A stretch of DNA of 64,000 nt, taken from contig JAIWNE010000023.1 in assembly GCA_025331445.1 (NCBI GenBank), positions 186,001-250,000 of the forward strand. Direction: 5' to 3'. Position numbers and translations under genes: made by a program. The notes below the pieces were generated by a model that was not told the DNA's origin, made no database searches, and saw nothing but the letters and a program-made list of their open reading frames with translations. The DNA is from Blakeslea trispora. Taxonomy: Eukaryota; Mucoromycota; Mucoromycetes; Mucorales; Choanephoraceae. Below, piece by piece: positions 11,306-22,567 of the stretch; position 1 is the stretch's first letter, and every line of letters starts with the position of its first letter.

Positions 11306-13574
11306 CTATGAGGTTCCGGTACCCAGATAACTCCAAAAACCTCTTGATGTTCCACGCATAAGCTCATGGACTCCCAAAAAGTTACGTGCCATTTCTTTTA
11401 CACTCCAAAAGCCAATACGCTTTAATCGCCGATTACGCTCCTGCTGATCCATTGTTAGATCAACAAAGCCTTGGCCCAACTTCTCACTCATGCGTTCTGC
11501 CAAAGTCGAATCGTGTAAGCTCCAAGATCCATCAAAGTTACTAAGATCCATTACAACACGGATTTTGATGGGCACGATTGATTTGTTACGAGAGATATAA
11601 CCGACAATGGGTCGAATCATAGCATTGTTCAGATAACTGAGTTCAGGTGTCTTTAGAGGAACAGAAGCTTTTGTATCTTTGAATCGGAACTCCATATCCA
11701 TCACAAACTTCTTGGCCATTGAGTCTTCTTCTGTCTTTTTCTTTTCTTCTCGTTGACCGCCTACCACTAAGATTTCTTCTCCTTTACCTGCACCTAGAAT
11801 GACAGGCTGAGAAAGCTCAATACTATCAGTCAATTCATATACAAGTCGTCGCAAAAGAGCAGTGGAATCTGCTTCAACAGCTTCTTGAGGAATATAAATA
11901 TCAGCTGAGATATCCACTGTGCCTGATGTGATCCATCCTGGTGGACCTTCAACACCGCGATTTATGTGATCAATGTTGACACCATCAATTCTTAGACGCG
12001 ACTACATTGTACCAAGAAAACATGCGTTAGATGATGACTCTCATCCTGAGATTCAATGTGGGCTTACTTTACCTTTCTCTTGTAGCCTTGTTTTCTCATT
12101 TCACCATCTGTCAAAACACCAAATCGGGTTGTTTCACCACCCACGACAACACCATTAGGATCTGGCTTTTTGAAGGGATAATAATGATAAATATCATGGC
12201 TTCGCAAAACATGTTCATTTGAATCGATATGGCCTGTTTGCTCCAAAACACTCTTTTCTAATTGAGGAGAATGAACACTAAACAGACATTTGTCGAATGA
12301 GCCGGTAATCGAAGTAGCACACAAAATATCATAAAACAACCTATCATAGACAAGAAGTATCAAGTGCAAGTCAGGCTTATGCTGCGTAGTCAAACAGTTA
12401 TACACATCACATACCATTGTTTACGGAATCGGTCTAATTGAGCTTGAAAAATAGAAACAGGGTAGGGTCTAAATCCATTTGGCTGATAAACAGTGACCAA
12501 GAGATCTTCAATGGTTAGTTTTTCTAATTCAAAATCGCCTGGGGTGTATTTGTGCCTAGCAGCTACGGGATCATAAGGAGCGTCAGGATCCCAACGCACA
12601 TGTCGACGATCTATCACACCACGAACGCCTTGAATATCAGCACTCTGAACAAGTCCTTTTCCATCCATCCAGCGCATCAAACTAAGTGTGACGTCAACAC
12701 GGTTGATCAATAGATCATACCACATCCACTTTTTCAATACTTCATTGTTCTTTTCATCTTCGTCTAATTCAACACCTGCTAAAGGATCGTCATCATCTTC
12801 TAACCTTTGAGTTCCATCTATACTACTCATAATAGAAGCATGACGTTCGAATTTTTCTTTCTCAGAGCGAGGCATGCGATAGATTCTAACATTATTGAGA
12901 CGAATCTTTCCATCTTTCCAATTGGGCAGAATAGCTGAGTCGAACACCACAGTGGCGCCTGTTGCTGAAGTGAGATATTTGCCAATACGATAAGCAATCC
13001 ATTCTATCATCCTATTAGTAATCGAGAAAATATCCTATTGAATGGTTTTTATTCCAAAATCTGTCTATTTACCTTGAAACTGAAGTGAGTTGGCTAACCA
13101 TAATATCAGACTGACAAAGCTAGTTGTTCCTACTAGTAACCAGACTGTATGACCAAGAAACAACCACGAAAACAGAGCTGTTGCGTCATTGAGTGTCCAT
13201 GGTCTAATTTGCCCCATCAAAGGATACTTGATGCGGATCTTGAGTCGCTCGAAAAACCCTCGAGCCTGCGCTAGTAGCTCTTCTTTGCGCGGTGGATGTG
13301 GATAGTGTGCAGGCGTTGGTCTAGTATTATGGTACATGCGAATAGTAGGTCTCAATCGAAGCCAGAGACGGCTCATTTTCAGTATTTTGGATGTATTGGA
13401 ATGCGTAGGAGGAGAATAGATAGATGCTGAAGTAGCAACTTTGTGTCGGCATTGATTATCCACATGATAGGCAGCTATTGGCGCCAACAGAAAATTTTTA
13501 CGTTTAGGTATATGACAGAGAAATTTATTTGATGGTTTTGTTAGTGACTTTTTGAATAAAAGAGATATAGACAT
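11306..13574 (-). CDS. MDM31: mitochondrial inner-membrane protein Mdm31
   Basis: The exons, in reading order, are 13574-13073, 13003-12415, 12340-12073 and 12001-11306, giving 684 residues with frame kept throughout. The Mdm31/Mdm32 family acts in the mitochondrial inner membrane in mitochondrial morphology, mtDNA nucleoid maintenance and phospholipid homeostasis. A long basic, Ser/Thr-rich presequence is followed by a transmembrane segment around residues 135-165. The conserved matrix-flanking part then runs LQFQEWIAYRIGKYLT, FDSAILPNWKDG, FRKQWLFYDIL and TGSFDKCLFSVH. The C-terminal third has the family's NRGVEGPPGWITSG region. The acceptors at 13004 and 12341 were chosen over nearer AGs because only they restore SLQFQEWIA and KQWLFYD. 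A TACTAAT branch-like motif sits in the first intron. Mdm32 is the nearest alternative. Confidence 0.9.
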
Positions 13575-14597
13575 GATACAATAGTAGAGTATTAGTTAAA
13601 GGTAGCAACAGTAACGATACAGAGAAAAGAAAAGTATCAATGTGAACAAAAGAAAAAAGAAGAGAAAGAGAAAAGAAAAAAAGCATAGCAGGGGCAAATT
13701 GTATTTAAAAAAAAGTCCAGATTCGGACAAAATGATGAAAAAAAGATTGAGTTACAGTCAGCTTGACGTAAATTGTCTGTGCCTTACTTTAAGTTGACTT
13801 TAATCAGATCTATAGCTCTAGACCGTGTTTACATTATTCGATTGAAAACAACGTGAAGCAAGATGAAGAGTGATATTCTCAAGACTTGAATCAAGAAACG
13901 AGATTAGAAAATCTCTAGATCATTACACTTTGTCTCTCTATTCAAAGTCATCCTTGAAATCTAAGCTGAATTTCCTGTCAGCCTAAAGATCCAAGTGTCA
14001 GGACCGAATGGTTGCTGGCAGTTGCTCTTGTTTTCCTTTTGACTTGTTTTGTAAAAATCGAATTCATCATTCGAATTAGCTCTTCTTAAAGGGCTTCAGT
14101 ACTCAATTGTACAGTCTCATCAAAATAAAGCACTGATGAACTTGGACTGCAAAATAAACAGAGATAAATGCTCTAGCATGTAGTTCAGCTGAAACTTTGC
14201 TATACAATGTTATTAGATCGCGACTGTCCATCAACGATATGCAATGGGATTTAAGAGGTGTGATTCTTCAGTATAATGCTGCAGGTGCACTATTTCATGT
14301 CTTTATGAATCCCATGGACTTGCTTCATACACATCTCTATTAATTCATACAGATTTATTGATTTTGTATAAACGTCAACAAGACTCCTCCTGCCAACACT
14401 TGTTCTGAGAGATAGAATTGAAAGCAAGATTCAAAGTAAACTTAAATTACGACATGCATGGACTTGCTGAATGTCTCGATTTGAAATTGAATACCCGAAA
14501 AGACAAAACCAATTCTATAGAACCAAGCTATTTGTGTCTTTCTTTTTCTTATTACAAACATTTTTCTTTTTTTGTACACAACAATAAAGAACCCATT
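13575..14597. other. divergent intergenic region between MDM31 and EDE1
   Basis: There is no supportable gene. The interval lies between two genes transcribed away from each other and so should contain both promoters. Purine-rich tracts (13620-13680) lie next to the MDM31 start. Confidence 0.55.
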
Positions 14598-17500
14598 ATG
14601 TCTTCTTCTTGGGAGTCCCAGTTGGCGCCAGAGGAACTCAGCGTCTATAGAGAGTTATTCAAGATCGCTAGCAAAAGCCAGCCTAACTTAGTAACTGGTA
14701 TGGAAGCAGTCCAGTTTTTTGCAAAGTCTGGATTACCAAATACTATTCTCTCAGAGGTAATTGATATCACACTTATACCAGAACTACCCCTCCTCTGCGC
14801 ATGCATCTAATGAGAGCTTAATTCTTTACTTTCCTCAAGATATGGGAAAGTGCAGATAGAGATAATCTTGGCTATCTTACACTAGAGACCTTTTCAATTG
14901 CTCTCAAGCTTATTGCTTGTGCACAAAACAAGATCAACGTAAGGGAGCCATTGCTTTCAACAGGTAATACGAAACAGACTCTTTCATGTGAGTTAGATAT
15001 TTTCACTTACACTTGTAATCTTTCATAGTTACACCATTGCCACAATTTGAAGGAATCCAATTGGCCAATCGCAGCAACAGCAATATATCACCCAGTGCCT
15101 TAATGACACCAGCTGAAAGAAGTAAATTCCAATCCATCTATCGTGCTCAAAACCCCACACCTCAAGGTGTTCCTGGTGACACAGCCAAGAATTTGTTTCT
15201 CAAGTCAAAGCTGCCATACGAAACATTGGACCAAATTTGGTAAGGCTCTTCCTTGTCACTTATTTTCTAAAGACGTGTGGTTACTTGATCATACTCAATT
15301 TATTATGTTGCTGGCATAATAGGAAACTTGCTGACGTTCGCAAAAGTGGATACCTCAATGAAGCTGAGTTTATCGTTGCCATGTTTTACATAGCACGGTT
15401 AATGGACAAGCGAATTACAACTCTTCCTGCAACTTTGCCTGCTGATGTCTATTCAGCAGCATTAGGCTCACCAGCGACACCATCCAGCTCTGCTTTCATG
15501 TCTTCGCCTCAATCAATACATTCCCCTATCGCAAATCCAACTAGAGCTAAAAGAATTGACAGTATAGGCAGCATGGCTTTTTCTTCAACAGCACCTGCAG
15601 TGCCTTGGGATGTTGCTGCACATGAAAAAGCTCAGTATGATACATATTTCTCTAGGTTAGATAAGCAAGGAAAAGGCTTAATACAGGGCAATGATGCAAT
15701 TGATTTTCTGAGGAATTCCAAGTTGCCTCAATCTGATTTAGCCAAGATTTGGGACTTGGCAGATATTACTAAGCGGGGAGCACTTGATCAAAATGAATTT
15801 GCAGTTGCTATGCATCTAATTCATAAACGACTAGCAGGTCAACCATTACCTGAGATATTGCCTAAAAGTCTCCTTCCTCCACCCACACCTATCATCCCTA
15901 GTTCTACACCTTCATTAACAGGCCCTGAAGTCAGCCAATCCAACAGTAAACAAGGTAAATTAATCAGGCCATTCATGCCATCTCCTTTTTTTTTTTTGAG
16001 ATACCTCATAGATCTGCATATTGAAGCTAACCTACCTTTAAAAAACTTTTTTTTATCTAACCATGAACCAGTTGACGAAGATTTGTTAGGAGATTTTGGG
16101 GATGAACAGTTGAGTGAAATTACGAACCAAGTCAATCTTATTCAAAACCAGATATCAACGACCAAAAAGTCTACTAAGCAAGTTGAACAGCAAAAAAAAT
16201 CTGCTCAACAGGCCGCCGCAACACTTGAAGAAAAGAATAATGAGCTTAAGGAGCGTATAGAACAGTTAAAGACGCAATATGGCAATGAGCAAGCGGTTTT
16301 GATTGAGCTCAACCAAACAATTGAACAAGAGAAACCGGTTTGGGAATCGGTACAATCTGATCTAAATACACACCAGAAGCAGTTGGAAGAAACACTGACT
16401 GAACTTGAGAAAATCAAAGAAAGTTACAAAGAAGGACAGACAGAGAATGAGAAATTGCGACGTTCTATCCACAATATTCAAATGGAATCCATGAGACTGA
16501 CAAAGGAGTTGGACGACTTACACCAAATGCATCAGAGAAAACAAGAAGCTAAAGCAGCTAAGAGGGAGGCAAAGCGCAAAGCCGAGGAAGAGCGTAAAGC
16601 TGAAGAAGAGCGTAAAGCAGAAGAAGCACGTAAGGCTGAAGAAGAGCGTAAAGCAGAAGAAGCACGTAAAGCAGAAGAAGAGCGCAAGGCCGAGGAAGAA
16701 CGTAAAGCTGAAGAAGAGCGCAAGGCCGAGGAAGAACGTAAAGCTGAAGAAGAGCGCAAGGCCGAGGAAGAACGTAAAGCTGAAGAAGAGCGCAAGGCCG
16801 AGGAAGAGCGTAAGGTTGAAGAAGAGCGCAAAGCTGAAGAAGAGCGCAAAGCTGAAGAAGAGCGCAAAGCTGAAGAAGAGCGCAAAGCTGAAGAAGAGCG
16901 CAAAGCTGAAGAAGAGCGTAAGGTTGAAGAAGCACGTAAAGCCGATGAACAGCGTAAGGCCGAGGAACAGCGTAAAGTTGAAGACGCCCGCAAGAAAGAA
17001 GAAGCACAAATGATAGTAAATAAGACAGAAAGGGATAGAGATCTTGATTTAACTGAACTACCCAACCAGCCTCATACCGAAGCCCTGCTTGATGCTGCCG
17101 ATCCAGAGCACAAAGATTTTTCTGCTGCAAACCCTCTTTCTTCTGACTCCATCTCAGCAAAGTTGGAGGAACAAACTCGTAACTCAATAGATGCTGAAAA
17201 AGAGGGTTTAGGCAAGAACCAACCCACGAGTAATGAGGTGATACAAGATTAAAAGAAGATTCTCGCATCTATGCAAACAAGTTTTACTTACTACTTTTTT
17301 TTTTTAGCACCTTACCCAATCTGAAACAAAAACTAGTGTACAAGCTGCTGATACAGGTGCAGGCACCAGATCAAATGTTGTTGAGGAAAGTGATGGCACG
17401 GACGATGACTTTTATGATGCAGTAGAAGCTTCTAATCCTAAGATTGCACCTACCTCAAACACTTCTCTCAAAACCCCCTCCGCCACAGACGAGAGCGAGT

Positions 17501-18804
17501 TTGTATTTATTGATCACCCTGCACACAATGCAGGTGAAGACATGCGCCTGAATGTTACTCCTAAAAAGCCTTTGATCATAAACGACTCTGATATTACTAC
17601 CTCCAACAACAATATATCTCCTTTAAAAGAGTCGCAAAAAGCACAATCAGTCAAACCAACAGGATCAAGTAGTCAACCTAATTTGGAAGAGTCAGGTACT
17701 TTAGAACAACAACGCAGACCCCAACAACAATATCATCACGATGAGGATGACTCTGTTTTCATTAGCTCTCTTTCTGAGTCTGAAGTATCTGATAGATTGA
17801 CTTCGAGCACAAACAGTAGTACTCATCGTGTTGCTCCACCTCCACCTCCACAATCACGTCAACCTACTTCAGGTCACACTGCATTACAAACATCTAAACC
17901 ACACGCAAAGAAACCACCTGCAGCTATACCACAACCTCGTAATGAGAGTAACACAGCATTAACAACACAAAATAATCAACAAGACAATACTATATTAGGT
18001 AGCTCGAGCTTGCCTATCTCGACTAAAGCAGAAGATGATTTTGATGCTTATTTTGCTGATGATAAATTTTTACCCGGAAACGGAGAAAAGTTAAAAGAAG
18101 AAAACAATGCCGCTGACATGGTTACACCAGCAACAAACACTGCTACTGACGAGTTTGCAAGCAATTTAAGTAAATCTCCATTCGAGCAGTCTGTATCGAA
18201 CATTTCCGATAAAACTCATGATAAAGAAAATCAAGGAACATCAAATACAATTAACTCTGAAGAAATTGAAAATACATTTAATCAAACACCTGGTGAAATC
18301 ATCTCAAAAAGCGAAAATCAAGGAGTAAGCAATGGCAATAGAGGAGACAATGATCAAAACTCTAAATCTAAATCTTCATCTGTGTCGATTAAGGCTACGC
18401 CTGTGATTAATAAAAGCGAGGGAGGAGAAGATCACACCACTAGTGAGGATAAAAAGAAAAAGAAGAAAAACATCATTAGCTGGGCAAAGAATATTGGTAG
18501 CAAGAAAGACAAAAAGAAAGAGGTCAAAAAGAAAAAGAGTTTTTCTGAGCGCCTATCTGGACCATCTGCACAGGAAGCCAACTTGCAAGCTTCAGCACCA
18601 TCTATCACAAGGACAGCAAGTTCTCATCAAGAAGACACGTTGTCTCACGCCAATGATTTTGGACTTGATCTGGATACGATTCGAGGCAGTCATGTTGCTG
18701 AATTGGTCAACATGGGTTTTCATCCTCAAGCTGCCATGGACGCTCTAGACAGATACGATCAAGATGTGGAAAAGGCGACCAACTTTCTGTTGGACCAAGC
18801 TTAG
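14598..18804 (+). CDS. EDE1: endocytic scaffold Ede1/Eps15-like
   Basis: Six exons fit: 14598-14756, 14840-14963, 15029-15239, 15323-15954, 16072-17237 and 17308-18804, giving 1262 residues. Three EH domains occupy roughly residues 8-95, 115-195 and 260-350, each with a calcium-loop or hydrophobic signature (IWESADRDNLGYLTLE, LADVRKSGYLNEAEF, DLADITKRGALDQNEF). EH domains bind NPF motifs of coat adaptors. A coiled coil starts near residue 389 and runs into 23 tandem KAEEER-type units (about 536-675). A disordered acidic and Ser/Thr-rich region follows, and the C-terminus is a UBA-like ubiquitin-binding domain (VAELVNMGFHPQAAMDALD). This is the yeast Ede1 order. The protein should nucleate clathrin-coated sites at the plasma membrane and recognise ubiquitinated cargo. 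The fourth intron (15955-16071) is 117 nt without a stop and could be retained. Confidence 0.92.
16578..16991 (+). repeat. in-frame 18 bp tandem repeat, 23 units
   Basis: There are twenty-three contiguous 18 bp units of the form AAAGCTGAAGAAGAGCGC, each encoding KAEEER or a close variant (KAEEAR, KVEEER, KADEQR, KVEDAR). Variants cluster at the two ends while the middle units are nearly identical, as expected from unequal exchange or slippage. The product is a highly charged single alpha helix or coiled coil inside Ede1. Confidence 0.95.
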
Positions 18805-19177
18805 AAAATAAACAAATAAATAATACTTGTATATTTGTTCTCAGATTTTATCTTGTCTGACAACATGTAAAAGAGAGGGGGTATATTTCTAATAAACAAC
18901 AGTGTTAGCACTACATGTGCAACAAATAGGATGAATTCTTACTTGTTTTGGCCAAAAACTTCAAAGCTAAAGTCCAAGCGCTCAAATTAGACACGTTATC
19001 AAGGATAGAACACACCCTATTAAGGAGCCATAATTTTGATTTGTTGCTTCCAGACTGCTCCCTAATTATGTATCTATTTCTGTCTATTTACAAAGGAAGA
19101 GACTGGTAGAAATCCTATATAATACACGGTTTTTCTCTTTTACTTTTTTCATTCTCTACAAACAGCTTAAGAAAACA

Positions 19178-21122
19178 ATGGACTCCAATGTATCACAGCA
19201 AGCTTACACATCTATGGTCAAGTTCACTATCGATGGTCGACCATTCCTAAAGGTAAAAAAAAAATCAACCATAACAACAAAGCTTTATGTTAAATTACTT
19301 TTTACTGCAGGACATACACGATCTCTTCTCTGCACTTATAGTACAAATTCCCTTAGATACACATCGATACCTCTTTCGAAATTATTACAACACCTTTTCT
19401 TCAGAAGATGTCATTCATGTATTAGGCAATCTACAGTTTTCTCATACAGTCCGTATACCTGATCCTATTGATCCATCGCGCACGCAATGTACAACCACAA
19501 CCACTACATTTAATATGGCTCGAGACATGGCCAAATCATTATGTCAACACTTTCAAAACTGCCGGCTCATGGAGAATGCTGTTGATCCCCAAAACAGAAC
19601 TTTTCGTGATAAAGGCATTTGGCACCTAACGCCAAAGGGTCTTTGTGTTCTTCAAGATTTTTGCGTGCGAACTGAAGCTGATATTAGCACGCTCAGAAAA
19701 CATTTCAGTCATATGGATGCCATTCAGCTAGTTCGACTAGATCGTAACTCAGATGACGATCAACTTGCCTTGAACCGAGTCAATGCCTCCCTTGTATTTC
19801 GTGTCATGATGATGTCTCTGCCTTTAGATGGAGAACTAAGTAACACAGGCAATGCAAGCTCTATCTCGGTTTCTTCTCGACAGCATATCAATAGTACGCC
19901 TCCATCCTCTTCTTCTTCTTCTACTTCTTCGGCCACCTCTTCGTCCACACCTTCTCTAAGTGCTCCATTTGCAATGTCTTCTTCTGTTTCCAGTGGCGAT
20001 TCTCGAGTACAACTATTAGGAAATTATTTACTGACATTATCAAAATCAAGCCGTACACAACCCAAGACAGCAAAGAATATGCGCACAGTTTTCTCATCGC
20101 ATATGTGTAGCGACTGGCTTGTAGATTACACAACTGTTGCTGATCGTGAAGAAGCTGAAATGATCATGCACGAATTTGTAAAATATGGTTGGGTAGAATT
20201 TCAAGATGCAAAATATAATCATACTCCTGTTAAATCGTCCAAGGTTATCATGCTGCTTGTGACTGAAAAAGGAAAGCAGATTGTTTCCGAAGCCACTTCG
20301 CCTACTAGTTCAGATCGATCGAAAGTAAGCCAAATACCAAACAACACATTCTCAAAGGAAGAAGAGCATGAAGCAAGCCTAAAAGAAATATTATCTGAAG
20401 ACCCTGAAACTACATTAACAACATCAACGCTAAAAGATGGGTGCAATACATCAGAAAACAACCGGACACTGTCTGTTTCTGAACCCCAGTCCCGTCCTTC
20501 TAGCATTGCTGCTGATACTGCCCAGGATCCCAAAGAAAGCAACTCTGCAAGACTCAAGATTATCCTTGAAAGTGCTAAACTTCGTTCACCATTTAAAGAT
20601 TTCCTAAGAGCTAATTTTTGTGAAGAAAATCTCGATTTCTGGATTGATTATACTACACTTCAACGAAAATGCAGAAACCAAAGTCCAGCTTTGCCAACGC
20701 AGAATCAAAAAGATCTCTTGGAAGACGTTTATGATATCTGGTCTACTTATTTAGCACCAGGCTCTCCTTCTGAGCTGAATGTTGAACATTCTCTTCTACA
20801 AGAGATGGCTCGAGTCATCAACTCTGCTGTAACCGTTCTGCCGGCATATTCAGGAGGGAAGCCTACCATTTTGATTACAGCCTCTTCAGCATCTCAAAGT
20901 TTGCGTATGATGCTGAAGCTTTTCGACAGAGCTAACGAGCATATTTGTCGACTCATGGCCTCGGATTCTGTTCCCAAATTCGTCAAGACAGAGAAATATC
21001 GCAGAACCATCGAATCAATTGAAAAGAATGAACGCAAAAAGCAAAAAGAGCTGGATGAACTGGCTGATTCTCTGCTTGATATGGGAACTAGTGAAGATCA
21101 TGCAAATAATGTTGAAGCCTGA
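19178..21122 (+). CDS. Sst2-type RGS protein with DEP domains
   Basis: Two exons (19178-19252 and 19311-21122) encode 628 residues. The order is an N-terminal fungal-DR/DEP region (about 25-145, with GIWHLTPKGLCVLQDF), a Ser/Thr-rich linker, a second DEP region (about 270-355, with FSSHMCSDWLVDY), another linker, and a C-terminal RGS domain (about 435-605; FKDFLRANFCEENLDFWIDY and SASQSLRMMLKLFDRAN). This matches yeast Sst2 and Aspergillus FlbA. RGS domains speed GTP hydrolysis by G-alpha subunits, and the DEP part tethers the protein to receptor tails and membranes, damping pheromone or nutrient signalling. A TATA-like TATATAAT lies about 60 bp upstream. Exon 1 encodes only 25 residues but joins in phase through a clean GTAAAA...CTGCAG intron. 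Confidence 0.9.
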
Positions 21123-21242
21123 GTCTAATTTATCCCATAATAGTCATAAAAAATTAAAAGTCCTTTAAAGCTTTTGTCAAATAAAACAAAGTGTAAAAGT
21201 ACCCCCTTGCTACTTTCTTTCATACAACAAATAAAAGAAGCT

Positions 21243-21538
21243 ATGTCTACAGTAACAAAATTTTATGCAAAAGTATTTGGTATTGGTGCAGTATTAGGTG
21301 TTGGCATGGAAGTCATGTTGGTCAAGAGCAACTATTGTATGTGCTGAACTACTTTTTAACGATCTGATCTCTCAAAGTAAAAAAAAAAAAAAAAAAAAAA
21401 CTGACGATCTGCTCTAAACTAGATCAAATGTTGGCAGCTTCTGAAGCTAAGCAAAGAATGAAAGAACTACAACAAGAACAAGAAGATAGCGAGCGCTTCA
21501 ATCGCATAAAATCACAAAACCAAGATAAAGAAGTATGA
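21243..21538 (+). CDS. small single-pass membrane protein, unknown
   Basis: Two exons (21243-21336 and 21423-21538) encode 69 residues. Residues about 5-30 (FYAKVFGIGAVLGVGMEVML) form a glycine-containing hydrophobic helix after a basic start. A soluble, charged, coiled-coil-like tail follows (AKQRMKELQQEQEDSERF). The layout resembles small mitochondrial membrane proteins such as PIGBOS-type or cytochrome oxidase assembly factors, but I do not recognise the family. The intron contains a run of 24 A residues and ends CTAAACTAG. Coding support is the clean splice, the start context and the fact that both exons read as a sensible single-pass protein. It sits 120 bp downstream of the RGS gene on the same strand. 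Confidence 0.6.
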
Positions 21539-22567
21539 TGCAGTTTCTCAACAGGTTTTTCTCTCTCTGTTTGATGTTCGATGAATAACGCGTTTGCTCG
21601 GCAATAAGCCAAATATGGAATTAAAGGACAAGCAAACCTACCCCCTGATTACGGAGGGAGAAATACCGACTATACTATGATTAGCTAGTGGCCTGTCAAA
21701 GTAACAAAAATAAACAAGTAAACACAAATATGATGGTTTATTGATTAAACTTTCGAGAAAGTTTGATTACCTTGGTTATTAAGGCCAATTGAACAAGCAA
21801 TATTTTATGGTACATACTCCTAAAGTTATATTATGAAATGTTTGAGATATTGCTCAAAACAGCATAAAAAAGGAGGTAAAAAGACAATAGATCAAAATTC
21901 TGCGAAAGTCTTACAGAAAACAAGGAGTAAACAAATATCTTTTCGACAATAAAGAGAAACACTGAAAACCCAAACACGACAAAGTTGAATGACAAATGCC
22001 CTTTCTTAAACCCTGGGTTATGTGATGAATACATGCCAGAAAATTAAAGAATCAATAGCAAATGCAAATCATTTTCAGAAACCTAGTTTCTGTATTAAGC
22101 AATTGTAATCATTTTTCAGTAAGGGCAAACTCTACCAGAAGTCGATCCATCGGCTAGTTTCGCAGATCAAACTCAAAATATGTCGAAGTATAGCTCAAAG
22201 AAACAGATGGCCACACCTTAGGATTTACATGAGGTGCTATCTTAATAATTATTTAACCCTCGCATGCAATTGATTGTTTAATGCATTCGAGTGCTAGTAA
22301 ATTGACAATTTTCTTGTAGAAAGGAGGTGTTACTAGCAAAATTAATTGAGCTTTCAGAGCTATACATGTACATATATAAAGCTTATAAATAAATGCATAA
22401 TAGATTAAAGTCGTGATATTTATTACATTCGCAGATAAGTCTTTGCTTGAAGGAGAAATTAAATCTATGCCTTGAGTCTCTTGGGAAAGTTAACATCACA
22501 CATAGAGGGATTTTGACCACTATCAATTCGATTAGGACATGATGAATTTTGTCATTAAATCAATACA
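21539..22567. other. intergenic, no gene seen
   Basis: This stretch holds the 3' flank of the small membrane protein and the 3' flank of the convergent hexosaminidase gene. Open frames are short, and I see no RNA gene or repeat. It is longer than needed for two terminators, so something unread is possible. Confidence 0.5.

Noticed and set aside
16518..17268. Three long antisense frames opposite the KAEEER array
   Set aside because: An 18 bp repeat keeps all frames open. The peptides are pure repeats, and the sense frame is part of a well-spliced EDE1.
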